Positions 1 to 7,560 of a DNA stretch of 7,560 nucleotides are shown piece by piece. The DNA comes from an uncultured Granulosicoccaceae bacterium (GTDB lineage Bacteria; Pseudomonadota; Gammaproteobacteria; CALCKW01): NCBI GenBank assembly GCA_937941555.1, contig CALDHJ010000334.1:1-7560 (forward strand), read 5' to 3'. The notes beneath the pieces were generated by a model that was given only the letters and a program-made list of their open reading frames with translations, did not search any database and had not been told where the DNA came from. The first letter of the stretch is position 1. Every line of letters begins with the position of its first letter. Both the position numbers and the translations under genes were made by a program.

Positions 1-693
1 CAGAAACGTGTTCCGATGACGCGCCTGCGCGCCCGCATTGCCGAGCGTCTCATGTACGCCAAGCAAAGCACGGCGATGCTCACCACCTTCAATGAAGTGG
101 ACATGCAACCCTTCATCACGCTGCGCAGCGCACACAAAGACCAGTTTGAAAAGTCGCACGGCGTCAAGCTCGGCTTCATGTCGATCTTCGTCAAAGCGGC
201 CACCGAAGCGCTCAAGCGCTACCCCGATGTGAACGCCTCCATCGACGGCAACGACGTCGTCTACCACAACTTCTGCGATGTCGGCGTGGCGGTGTCATCC
301 GATCGCGGCCTGGTGGTGCCGGTTCTGCGCAACGCCGAGCAGATGTCGCTCGCCGAAATCGAAGCCAACATCGGCGACTACGCCGGCCGCGCACGCGACG
401 GCAAACTCGGCATCGAAGAAATGACCGGTGGCACCTTCACGATTTCCAACGGCGGGGTCTTTGGTTCGCTGTTGTCCACCCCCATACTCAACCCACCGCA
501 GAGTGCCATTCTCGGCATGCACGCGACCAAGCCGCGACCGGTTGCGATCAACGGGGAAGTGGTGATTCGGCCCATGATGTACCTGGCCCTGTCATACGAC
601 CACCGCATCATCGACGGCCAGGGCGCGGTCACGTTCCTCAAGAGCATCTGCGAGATGGTTGAAGAGCCGGCGAAAATCCTGCTCGACATCTGA
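1..693 (+). CDS. sucB: SucB (E2o), dihydrolipoyl succinyltransferase, 5'-truncated by the window
   Basis: This is the E2 subunit of the 2-oxoglutarate dehydrogenase complex, which transfers the succinyl group from lipoyl-lysine to CoA in the TCA cycle in the cytoplasm. The reading frame is open from base 1, so the gene enters from the left and the first in-frame ATG (base 16) is internal. About 230 residues remain of a family length near 400; the lipoyl domain and most of the E1/E3-binding domain are outside. The fragment opens with [17 protein letters not shown], the usual start of the catalytic domain, followed by [13 protein letters not shown]. The motif [11 protein letters not shown] is typical of E2o. 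The catalytic signature DHRIIDG lies at fragment residues 200-206, with His201 and Asp205 as expected active-site residues. The protein ends in PAKILLDI, close to the family C terminus. lpd follows after 63 bp, the normal suc operon order. Succinyl specificity is inferred from these motifs. Confidence 0.95.
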   Translation, partial: QKRVPMTRLRARIAERLMYAKQSTAMLTTFNEVDMQPFITLRSAHKDQFEKSHGVKLGFMSIFVKAATEALKRYPDVNASIDGNDVVYHNFCDVGVAVSSDRGLVVPVLRNAEQMSLAEIEANIGDYAGRARDGKLGIEEMTGGTFTISNGGVFGSLLSTPILNPPQSAILGMHATKPRPVAINGEVVIRPMMYLALSYDHRIIDGQGAVTFLKSICEMVEEPAKILLDI

Positions 694-717
694 CCGACGC
701 GACTCGGCACGGATTAC

Positions 718-738
718 CGCGGCGCACGATGCGCCGCG
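718..738. other. Perfect GC-rich hairpin between sucB and lpd
   Basis: Bases 718-726 (CGCGGCGCA) pair perfectly with 730-738 around the 3-base loop CGA, giving a 9-bp stem. No T-run follows on either strand, so this is not a standard intrinsic terminator. It lies 25 bases after the sucB stop and 18 bases before the lpd start. It could protect the 3' end of the upstream message, mark a processing site, or limit how much transcription or translation reaches lpd. The pairing is seen directly; the role is inference. Confidence 0.6.
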
Positions 739-747
739 ACAACATGA

Positions 748-2190
<1,443 letters not shown>

Positions 2191-2193
2191 CGC

Positions 2194-3021
2194 GTGTCGC
2201 CTGCGGGCGAAAAGCGGCTGGATGCGGCGCGCCACGCACTCGACACACTGCTCGAGTGCGCCCTCGCCGCCGAGAAAAACCAACCCAGCACCCTCACAGG
2301 GCTCTTCAGCCCACCGCCCGCTGATGCGACGCTCAGCAGCTCATTTGTGGTTGCGCAAATCGACCAGTACACCGCCGGGCTTGCCTACGCCAGACTGTCC
2401 GGTCAGCCAACCCGCAACAGCACAACCCAGCCCCCGATACCGGCGCTGTTATCGCAGTTGGCCGAGAGCACTGATCAGTGTGACCCCTACGCCATGGCGG
2501 TGCTGAACGCCGTACTGGCCAAACACCATGCACACCAGCTGCAGGACGCGCACGAACCAGCCGACACCATCGTGCCCTTCGACAGACCTCAAACAGTTGG
2601 CATGGTGGGATTTATCGCGCCGCTGGTGGCGGCCTTGCAAGGCGCGGGGCACCGCGTCGAGTGTATCGAGCGCGATAGCACTCTATGGCAAGCGCGGCCG
2701 GGCTTGCGTGTCAGCGGCGACGCCAATCGCCTCGCCGCCTGCGACACTGTGCTGTGTACCGGCACCGTGCTGCTCAACCATTCTCTGGCCTCTGTGCGCG
2801 CTGCCGCACGGGATTGCCGTCGCTTCGTGCTGATCGGCCCGACCGTCCCGCTGGCACCGGACTGCCTCGCCGCGTACGGCATTACCCACCTCGCCGGCCG
2901 AACCGTCTCGCATTCGGCCGCGTTCTGGGCCGCGTGCGAGGACGGCACAGATTGGTCACCGCACATGACCAAATTTGTCCTCGACATAAAAAAAGCCCCC
3001 ACTGATGTGGGGGCTCCCTAG
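2194..3021 (+). CDS. DUF364/DUF4213 putative heavy-metal chelation protein
   Basis: This 275-residue protein has no established function. Its C-terminal half resembles the DUF364 Rossmann-like domain, named for putative heavy-metal chelation from structural data. VGMVGF is at residues 135-140, a hydrophobic strand leads to ECIERD (156-161), CTGTVLLNHSL is at 188-198, FVLIGPTVPLAP at 211-222, and LAGRTV at 233-238. This order is typical of the family. The N-terminal part, including DPYAMAVLNAVLA at 97-109, fits the accompanying DUF4213 domain, though more weakly. I see no signal peptide or membrane segment, so it is probably cytoplasmic. The start is a GTG 3 bp after the lpd stop with no clear ribosome binding site, suggesting translation coupled to lpd. 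The last ten or so codons are made of the minus-strand mscL terminator, giving the tail IKKAPTDVGAP. Why it sits with E2/E3 genes is unknown. Family call from recognised motifs, not a search. Confidence 0.75.
   Translation: MSPAGEKRLDAARHALDTLLECALAAEKNQPSTLTGLFSPPPADATLSSSFVVAQIDQYTAGLAYARLSGQPTRNSTTQPPIPALLSQLAESTDQCDPYAMAVLNAVLAKHHAHQLQDAHEPADTIVPFDRPQTVGMVGFIAPLVAALQGAGHRVECIERDSTLWQARPGLRVSGDANRLAACDTVLCTGTVLLNHSLASVRAAARDCRRFVLIGPTVPLAPDCLAAYGITHLAGRTVSHSAAFWAACEDGTDWSPHMTKFVLDIKKAPTDVGAP
2988..3015 (-). terminator. Intrinsic terminator of mscL, inside the opposing DUF364 gene
   Basis: Bases 2994-3002 (AGCCCCCAC) and 3007-3015 (GTGGGGGCT) form a perfect 9-bp stem with the loop TGAT at 3003-3006. 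Read on the minus strand the stem is followed by seven T (A-run at 2988-2994 on the plus strand), the classic Rho-independent form. It begins 13 bases beyond the mscL stop codon. On the plus strand the same hairpin is followed by CCCTAGATT, with no T-run, so it should work mainly for mscL. Confidence 0.92.
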
Positions 3022-3028
3022 ATTCGGA

Positions 3029-3448
3029 TTACTTTTGCAGGTTGTCGCGAATCTCGCGCAACAGGACCAATTGCGGATCCTCTGCTGGTGCTTCTTCTTC
3101 CTTCTCGTCCTCGGCTTTCTTCATTGAGTTGATGGCCTTGATCGCCATGAAAATCGCGAACGCGACAATCAGGAAATCCACCAGACTCTGAATGAACGCA
3201 CCGTAGCCCAGCACGGCAGCACCCGCCTCCTGGGCCGCAGCCAGGCTTGCGTGTTCTGACCCATCGAGTGAGATGAACAGATTGGTGAAGTCCACCCCAC
3301 CAGCAACCAGGCCCACAAGCGGCATGATGATGTGGTCAACGAAAGCGGACACAATCTTGCCGAATGCAGCCCCGATCACAATACCCACCGCCAGTTCGAC
3401 CACGTTGCCACGCAACGCAAAATCCTTGAACTCTTGAACCATTGACAT
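3029..3448 (-). CDS. mscL: MscL, large-conductance mechanosensitive channel
   Basis: MscL forms a pentameric inner-membrane pore that opens under membrane tension and releases solutes during hypo-osmotic shock. The 139 residues compare with 136 in E. coli. The N-terminal amphipathic helix (MSMVQEFKDFALRGN) leads into TM1, about residues 15-45, with the pore-lining segment LAVGIVIGAAFGK containing Leu19, Gly22 and Gly26; position 23 is Ile where E. coli has Val. A periplasmic loop of about 30 residues follows, then TM2, about 78-105 (DFLIVAFAIFMAIKAIN). A charged, Glu/Lys-rich linker and the C-terminal helix LVLLREIRDNL complete the protein. I chose the ATG at 3448 because it matches the family N terminus and has GAGG about 10 bases upstream. 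The frame stays open 46 codons further, but that extension has no family resemblance. It is divergent from the AraC-type gene and ends at a strong terminator. Confidence 0.97.
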   Translation of the reverse strand: MSMVQEFKDFALRGNVVELAVGIVIGAAFGKIVSAFVDHIIMPLVGLVAGGVDFTNLFISLDGSEHASLAAAQEAGAAVLGYGAFIQSLVDFLIVAFAIFMAIKAINSMKKAEDEKEEEAPAEDPQLVLLREIRDNLQK

Positions 3449-3610
3449 CAGAAAACAACCTCTTCGTAAACAATCAATCGGAATAACCCGCAGCACATTG
3501 CAACTGCAGGACAGATAAGGCTTCAGGTCGTCCATTACTGGCCCAACGTTCACCGGCAACGGCCTGAAATTTGCGATACCTGTCACTCAACCTTACCAGA
3601 CTGCAATAGC
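3449..3610. other. Divergent mscL / AraC-regulator intergenic region
   Basis: These 162 bases separate two divergent starts and must hold the promoters for both genes. I find no convincing sigma-70 pair for mscL. For the regulator, TTGCGA at 3571-3576 with TACCAG 17 bases later (3594-3599) is a weak candidate; it would start transcription only a few bases before the ATG at 3611, giving a very short leader. No clear operator repeat is visible. The mscL ribosome binding site, GAGG on the minus strand, is near its start. Confidence 0.4.
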
Positions 3611-4435
3611 ATGGACGTTATTAGCAAGATCTTCGAGGTCTCAAGACTTCACGGACGATTGACCCATTCCACCGAAAACAACCTCCTTTTGCCGGCCTCT
3701 CACCAGGGTTGTCAATTGATTGGCGTACTGCACGGTATCGCCCATGTGACAACCGACAGTGGCCAAACTGCAGCCCTGGGCCGCGGCGATGTCTGCTTTA
3801 CGCGGCACCAGGCCTCGGTGGCCCTGACCAACGCAACGGACGACGGCCAGCCTGCACGCGTGCTGCACGGCCCGCTCGGCTGCCACTCTCAGCCGGGCAA
3901 CCGCCTGATGCACGCCCTGCCGGGGCTGCTGAAGCTGCGCAACGAGTCACCGGTAACTCACGTGCTGCGCAATGCCATGTTGCAGCGCCTCCTGAGTGAA
4001 ATCGACGACTCAACAGCGGGTAAATCCGCGATTGCCGGGCGCATGCTCGACATTCTGATACTCGACGCCTTCAACCAGATCATGGCGGAGAAATCGCTGC
4101 AGCAGCGCTACCTTGCGGCCCTCGCAGACCGCAAGCTCTCCGCGGCAATCGAAGCCATGCACAAAGAGCCCTCGGAAGCCTGGGGGCTGGACAAGCTGGC
4201 CGATATCGCCGGCCTGTCGCGCACGGCTTTCGCGATTCAGTTCAAGAGCACCGTGGGCATCCCACCGTTGCAATATTTGATGGAATGGCGCATGACGTTG
4301 GCCACCGAGCGCTTGCAACGCAAGGAAGAGACAATCGCCGCGATCGCACACGATCTGGGCTACGCGTCCGAGTCGGCGTTCTACAAGGCGTTCAAGCGCG
4401 TGCACGGCGACTCGCCCAGGGCGTTCATCAAATAG
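3611..4435 (+). CDS. AraC-family transcriptional regulator with N-terminal cupin domain
   Basis: This is a 274-residue DNA-binding regulator. The first ~155 residues fit the Cupin_6 (AraC ligand-binding) type: a start MDVISKIFEVSRLHGRL, beta-rich segments with LGRGDVCFTRH at 57-66, then a helical part with ALPGLLKLR (102-110) and a dimerisation-like helix around 140-160. The C-terminal AraC DNA-binding domain spans about 175-274 and has two helix-turn-helix units. The first is LDKLADIAGLSRTAFAIQFK (193-212). The second runs about 241-263, with IAAIAHDLGYASESAFYKAF and the family ending GDSPRAFIK. The ligand and target genes cannot be read from the sequence. It is divergent from mscL and convergent with the DUF423 gene. 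The ATG at 3611 fits the family N terminus, but no Shine-Dalgarno sequence precedes it, which may mean weak or leaderless translation. Family assignment is firm, the effector is unknown. Confidence 0.93.
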   Translation: MDVISKIFEVSRLHGRLTHSTENNLLLPASHQGCQLIGVLHGIAHVTTDSGQTAALGRGDVCFTRHQASVALTNATDDGQPARVLHGPLGCHSQPGNRLMHALPGLLKLRNESPVTHVLRNAMLQRLLSEIDDSTAGKSAIAGRMLDILILDAFNQIMAEKSLQQRYLAALADRKLSAAIEAMHKEPSEAWGLDKLADIAGLSRTAFAIQFKSTVGIPPLQYLMEWRMTLATERLQRKEETIAAIAHDLGYASESAFYKAFKRVHGDSPRAFIK

Positions 4436-4453
4436 GCGAATTGGCCCGGCGGT

Positions 4454-4876
4454 CTACCTGGCGTTGTGCGCACGCCAGGCAGCCCAGGCCAGGGTCAGCC
4501 AACCGCCCAGCAAAAGCATGCCGCCCACCGGTGTCACCGCGCCCAGCAGGCGCGGGCCACCGAGCGCCATGGCAAACAAGGTCGCGCTGAACACGACCAC
4601 TCCGGCACTGATCAACCCACCGGCCAGCACACAGCTTCGACCGAGTCGTACTGTCAGCGCGCTGCACGCCACCACCGCCACCGCGTGCACAAGCAGATAG
4701 AACGCTGCCGTGTCGTACCAGCCCCGCTGCTCGGCAGACAGTCGGTCTCCGAGTGCGTGCGCGCCAAAGGCACCAAGCGCAACCGCGGTACACCCAAGCA
4801 GTGCACCAACCGCGGCCAACCACAAGCCCTGTGTGTCTCTGGTCATCTGCACTGGCGAATGTGGTGCATCAGTCAT
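4454..4876 (-). CDS. DUF423 (YgdD-like) small inner-membrane protein
   Basis: This 140-residue membrane protein of the DUF423 family has no settled function. Four hydrophobic segments are visible, at about residues 17-38, 57-77, 82-105 and 110-134. Family signatures are GAFGAHAL at 35-42, the W-x3-A-A-x-Y-x3-HA stretch at 53-65, FSATLFAMALGG at 96-107 and TPVGG at 115-119. The start ATG at 4876 overlaps the stop of the upstream phospholipase D-like gene as ATGA, which indicates translational coupling and a shared transcript. A second in-frame ATG at 4846 would remove only ten hydrophilic residues and keep all four segments. The gene converges with the AraC-type regulator with 18 bp between stop codons. 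Membrane location is inferred from hydrophobicity; pairing with the nuclease-like neighbour does not reveal a role. Confidence 0.9.
   Translation of the reverse strand: MTDAPHSPVQMTRDTQGLWLAAVGALLGCTAVALGAFGAHALGDRLSAEQRGWYDTAAFYLLVHAVAVVACSALTVRLGRSCVLAGGLISAGVVVFSATLFAMALGGPRLLGAVTPVGGMLLLGGWLTLAWAAWRAHNAR
4457..4479. other. Hairpin at the convergent end of the AraC and DUF423 genes
   Basis: CCTGGCGT (4457-4464) pairs perfectly with ACGCCAGG (4472-4479) around a 7-base loop. It sits inside the last codons of the DUF423 gene and 21 bases past the regulator stop. No T-run follows on either strand, so it is at best a weak or Rho-assisted terminator for the plus-strand regulator. Since it is coding sequence, chance pairing is possible. 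Confidence 0.3.
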
Positions 4877-5406
4877 TGCTGCAGCTCATCAATCGGGTCA
4901 GGGCAATAGGCACGGCGGCGGCAGTTTCCACAGAACTCGCCCAGGTACAGTTGATCGATCCAGGCCATGAGTTCGGCCAGTTGCCCGGCATCGTCAAACC
5001 AGAAACCGGCTTCGAAATTCCGGCTGTGCTCACTCTTGGCCCCGAGCCCGGCACCGGTCAGGTTGGCCGAGCCGACAAAGGCACCCACGCCATCAATGAC
5101 AATCGCCTTGGTGTGGACCCGCGGGCACATGATGCGCTCGAAGAGCTCGGATTCGAACAACTCGGGGTATTCATCAAAGTGCGCGCGAAAGCGTGGGCCG
5201 GCTTCCTTGGCATGGATCAGTCGCACCGCCACCCCGCGCTCGACTAGCCGGGCGAGAACCGCGAGCAGCGGTTCGAAGCCGTGACCGACGTCGAGGTGCA
5301 GGTCCTTGATGTCGGCGGTCACGATCCAGACATAGCGCCGCGCCGCCGGCAATTTTTCCAGCAGCACGTCCGTGTAGATGTCGCGGTTGAGCAGAAGCCT
5401 GTGCAT
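4873..5406 (-). CDS. Phospholipase D-like single-HKD protein with C-terminal cysteine cluster
   Basis: This is a member of the phospholipase D superfamily, whose members cleave phosphodiester bonds in lipids or nucleic acids. Numbered from the ATG at 5406, the 177-residue protein has one catalytic motif: His98, Lys100 and Asp105 in HTKAIVIDGVGAFVGSANLTG, with Gly112, Ser113 and Asn115. One motif implies a homodimer to build the active site, as in the Nuc-type endonucleases. Cys94 lies just before the motif (MCPRVHTK), and a cluster CGNCRRRAYCPDP (Cys159, Cys162, Cys168) lies near the C terminus, possibly binding zinc or an iron-sulfur cluster. No signal peptide or membrane segment is evident. 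Start choice is uncertain: the frame is also open from a TTG at 5457, adding 17 basic residues, and neither start has a good ribosome binding site. The stop overlaps the DUF423 start by four bases. Substrate unknown. Confidence 0.83.
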   Translation of the reverse strand: MHRLLLNRDIYTDVLLEKLPAARRYVWIVTADIKDLHLDVGHGFEPLLAVLARLVERGVAVRLIHAKEAGPRFRAHFDEYPELFESELFERIMCPRVHTKAIVIDGVGAFVGSANLTGAGLGAKSEHSRNFEAGFWFDDAGQLAELMAWIDQLYLGEFCGNCRRRAYCPDPIDELQQ

Positions 5407-5474
5407 GGCCGAGTGTAGCCCGCGATCGGCCAGTGCACGTCTCCGTTTGCCAACCAATCGAAGAACCGTCAGCC

Positions 5475-5515
5475 GCCCTCAGGGAGAGGGCTGCCGCGCG
5501 CTAGGCGAAGCGCGC
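5475..5515 (-). terminator. Possible weak terminator after soxG: two adjacent hairpins
   Basis: GCGCGCT (5496-5502) pairs with AGCGCGC (5509-5515), spanning the soxG stop codon. Just beyond it on the minus strand, GCCCTC (5475-5480) pairs with GAGGGC (5486-5491). Only scattered T residues follow, not a run. The position, between soxG and the next minus-strand gene, suits transcription ending or 3'-end protection, but neither is a classic intrinsic terminator. Confidence 0.35.
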
Positions 5516-6082
5516 CTCAGCGCCGAACTGCGCCGCCGTCTCGAGCAGCAGTTCCCACAACGACAGGGCAAACCCACGCGGCAGAAACAGGACGTAACCG
5601 GCATCACTTCGCCACACGGTCACGCCGACGTGGTGCAGCGCCGAACTCGCCACCGACCCAACCGGAAAGGCCTCGTCGCGCAAATCGAGTGGCAGGTGAC
5701 GCATCAGGCACGCGGCAGCGTCCGGTCCGTCAAGGGTTACCACCGTGCGCGCATGCGAGAGATCGGCGATCGCCCCGTCGGCACTCGCCAACGCCGGCGC
5801 CTCGCAACCATACAACCACCACTTCAGCGGCTCGATACGCAACGCGGTACCGTTTGCTCCGGTGCCGGCTCGACAGGGTCCGGGTGCCGCACTGCCGGTT
5901 ATCGCCTGAATCTGTTGTGCCACGCTTGCATGTGAGTCGGCCCAGGCTGCCACCTGCCACAACTGCACGTCGCGGGTCACGGTGAGGGTGACGCCCGCGG
6001 CACCCACTTCACCGATATGGCCCTCCGGCACATGCCCGTCGAGCGCAGACGCCCGGGTCGCCAATTCAGCCAACTCAGCCAT
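5501..6082 (-). CDS. soxG: SoxG, sarcosine oxidase gamma subunit
   Basis: This is the gamma subunit of heterotetrameric sarcosine oxidase, a cytoplasmic enzyme that oxidises sarcosine to glycine, transferring the methyl carbon to tetrahydrofolate and making hydrogen peroxide. The protein has 193 residues, normal for the family, and a GcvT-like fold. Family features include LKWWLYGCEAP mid-protein, then IADLSHARTVVTLDGPDA, then LPLDLRDEAFPVGS, and the C-terminal YVLFLPRGFALSLWELL. I chose the ATG at 6082: the preceding 66 codons of open frame are arginine/serine-rich shadow of soxA with no family resemblance. This start lies 8 bp inside the end of soxA, giving translational coupling, and gives the expected length. 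It lies immediately after soxA, as in known sox operons. No catalytic residues are expected; gamma has a structural role. Confidence 0.9.
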   Translation of the reverse strand: MAELAELATRASALDGHVPEGHIGEVGAAGVTLTVTRDVQLWQVAAWADSHASVAQQIQAITGSAAPGPCRAGTGANGTALRIEPLKWWLYGCEAPALASADGAIADLSHARTVVTLDGPDAAACLMRHLPLDLRDEAFPVGSVASSALHHVGVTVWRSDAGYVLFLPRGFALSLWELLLETAAQFGAEARFA

Positions 6083-7560
6083 GCATGCGTTCTCCAGTGG
6101 GGTCCACCATGTGCGGCGAGACGATCTCGACCGCGACGTCATCCGCCCGCACGGGATCGGTTGCCACCGCACCGCGATCCTGCCATGCCTCGACACCACC
6201 CTTGATGAAGCCGAGCCCGATCCAGTGGCCGAGTGCCGGCGAATGGGTGACGCCTGTGATCCAGCCCTCGCCGAGGCCATCGCCCGGCGTGCCGTCAGTC
6301 AGCAGACTGCCGGCGTTGAACTTCAGGCTGCGGTCCTTCGGAAAGATGCCCACAAGCTGGGGACGGTCTTCGCGTTCGAGGTCTGGGCGTTTGCGCAAGG
6401 CACTGCCGACAAAGTGCTTGTTCGGTGACGCCATCTTGCCCAACCCGGCATCGTCGATGGTGACACGGCCGTCGAGTTCGGCGCCGGTGACGTGGCCTTT
6501 CTCGATGCGCAATGCGCCGAGTGCCTCGAGCCCGTAGAGGCAACCGTCACGCGCAGACGCCGCCGGCCAGAGCAGCTCCATCATCGCCGGGCCGTAGTCG
6601 GACGGCACGTAGGCTTCGAACGCCCGCTCACCGGAAAAGCTGATGCGCGCAATCCGCACCGGTATGCCGCCTTTGAGGGTCGTTTCAACCACCCCCATGA
6701 ACGGCAACGCCTCGTTGCTCACAACCGCCGGGTCGGTCACCACGTCTTCGAGTACCTCGCGGGATTTCGGCCCCGCGACCGCCATGCCGGCCCACTGCTC
6801 CGACACCGATGTCAGGTGCACCTTGAGGTCGGTCCAGCGGGTTTGCAGAAGCTCTTCGAGAAACACCATGACCGGGCCGGCGTGTGCCGTCGTGGTGGTC
6901 ATGAAGTAGTCGTCTTCACCGAGTCGCCAGGTGGTGCCGTCGTCCATGACGATGCCGTCGTCGCGCAGCATGATGCCGTAGCGCGCCTTGCCGATGGCGA
7001 GTTTGGCAAAGGGGTTGGTGTAGACGCGGTTGAGAAATTCGGTCGCGTCCGGGCCCTGAATCGCGATCTTGCCAAGCGACGTCACATCCACAAGACCAAC
7101 GGTCTCGCGCACCGTCGTCGCTTCGCGCACATAGGCTTCGGAAATCCCCTCACCGGCGCGCGCAAAATACCAAGGCCGGTGCCACAGCCCCGCCATGGTC
7201 ATGGTCGCGCCGTTGTCGAGGTTCCACTGGTGCATTGGCGTCACCCGCAGTGGGCGGAAATGCGCGCCGACGTTACGGCCGCGCAGCGCGCCGATCGCAA
7301 CCGGCGTATAGGGCGGGCGGAAGGTCGTGGTGCCGACGTCCGGGATCTCGCGACCGAGCGCTTCGGCCATCAGCGCAAGGCCGATGATGTTACCCATCTT
7401 GCCCTGATCGGTTGCCATACCGAGCGTGGTGTAACGCTTCATGTGCTCAACCGACACGTAGCCCTCGCGGTGTGCGAGCCGCACGTCCTCGGTACCGACA
7501 TCGTGCTGCGGGTCGATGAAGCTCTTGTCCGAGCGACCGGGCACCCGCACCTCGTAGACC
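6075..7560 (-). CDS. soxA: SoxA, sarcosine oxidase alpha subunit, C-terminal half (gene continues past the window)
   Basis: This is the alpha subunit of heterotetrameric sarcosine oxidase, carrying the NAD-binding region and a C-terminal tetrahydrofolate-binding GcvT-like domain. The frame is open to the right edge, so the apparent start near 7550 is an internal GTG. About 494 of roughly 1000 residues are present. The fragment begins at the end of the dinucleotide-binding part (VYEVRVPG), passes through DVRLAHREGYVSVEHMKRY and TTLGMATDQGKMGNIIG, then the linker RPPYTPVAIGALRGRNVGAHF. The GcvT-like domain runs from about fragment residue 105 to the end, with GLVDVTSLGKIAIQGPDA, SFSGERAFEAYVPSDYG, GLEALGALRIEKGH and LGKMASPNKHFVG. 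The frame is intact. soxG follows with an 8-bp overlap. The expected soxB and soxD genes would lie upstream of soxA, outside the window. Other folate-dependent methylamine oxidases share the domain, but the SoxA linker motifs and adjacent SoxG argue for sarcosine oxidase. Confidence 0.94.
   Translation of the reverse strand, partial: VYEVRVPGRSDKSFIDPQHDVGTEDVRLAHREGYVSVEHMKRYTTLGMATDQGKMGNIIGLALMAEALGREIPDVGTTTFRPPYTPVAIGALRGRNVGAHFRPLRVTPMHQWNLDNGATMTMAGLWHRPWYFARAGEGISEAYVREATTVRETVGLVDVTSLGKIAIQGPDATEFLNRVYTNPFAKLAIGKARYGIMLRDDGIVMDDGTTWRLGEDDYFMTTTTAHAGPVMVFLEELLQTRWTDLKVHLTSVSEQWAGMAVAGPKSREVLEDVVTDPAVVSNEALPFMGVVETTLKGGIPVRIARISFSGERAFEAYVPSDYGPAMMELLWPAASARDGCLYGLEALGALRIEKGHVTGAELDGRVTIDDAGLGKMASPNKHFVGSALRKRPDLEREDRPQLVGIFPKDRSLKFNAGSLLTDGTPGDGLGEGWITGVTHSPALGHWIGLGFIKGGVEAWQDRGAVATDPVRADDVAVEIVSPHMVDPTGERMHG

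Noticed and set aside
3449..3586. In-frame 46-codon N-terminal extension of mscL
   Set aside because: MscL begins at the short amphipathic helix before TM1; the extension has no resemblance to the family and lies before the likely ribosome binding site of the ATG at 3448.
4753..5247. 164-codon plus-strand open frame opposite the DUF423 and PLD-like genes
   Set aside because: It lies antisense to two recognisable protein families and its translation shows no coherent domain.
5407..5457. TTG start and 17-residue basic N terminus for the PLD-like protein
   Set aside because: Not excluded, but TTG is a rare start, no good ribosome binding site precedes it, and the ATG at 5406 leaves a complete domain.
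6083..6280. 66-codon N-terminal extension of soxG
   Set aside because: It lies wholly within soxA coding sequence, is Arg/Ser-rich and unlike any gamma subunit; the ATG at 6082 gives the expected length.
5982..6537. Plus-strand open frames opposite soxG and soxA
   Set aside because: Both overlap recognisable SoxA/SoxG coding sequence and show no motif of their own.

Overview
The window looks like chromosomal DNA from a GC-rich member of the Pseudomonadota, most likely a gammaproteobacterium. The evidence is the gene order sucB-lpd, an MscL close to the E. coli type, a YgdD-like DUF423 protein and the high GC content. Genus cannot be read from the sequence. I see no mobile element, CRISPR array, tRNA or rRNA, and nothing that stands out as a large new system. 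Most of the window is ordinary, densely packed core and accessory metabolism.

Region 1 (1-3021, + strand) is the tail of a 2-oxoglutarate dehydrogenase operon. It holds the C-terminal half of SucB (E2), a complete dihydrolipoyl dehydrogenase (E3), and, 3 bp after the lpd stop, a DUF364/DUF4213-type putative metal-chelation protein whose link to this complex is unexplained. A strong GC hairpin sits between sucB and lpd.

Region 2 (3029-4435) holds the mechanosensitive channel gene mscL on the minus strand, converging on the DUF364 gene with only 7 bp between stop codons. Divergent from mscL is an AraC-family regulator with an N-terminal cupin. The intrinsic terminator of mscL lies inside the last codons of the opposing DUF364 gene.

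Region 3 (4454-5406, minus strand) is a two-gene unit: a single-HKD phospholipase D-like protein followed, through an ATGA overlap, by a DUF423 small membrane protein.

Region 4 (5501-7560, minus strand) is the 3' end of a heterotetrameric sarcosine oxidase operon: the C-terminal half of SoxA (alpha subunit) and complete SoxG (gamma subunit), overlapping by 8 bp. The beta and delta genes would be expected beyond the right edge. This enzyme oxidatively demethylates sarcosine, passing the methyl carbon to tetrahydrofolate.

The four regions look like independent transcription units. I see no evidence that the regulator controls its neighbours beyond adjacency. There is no gene-free stretch longer than 162 bases.
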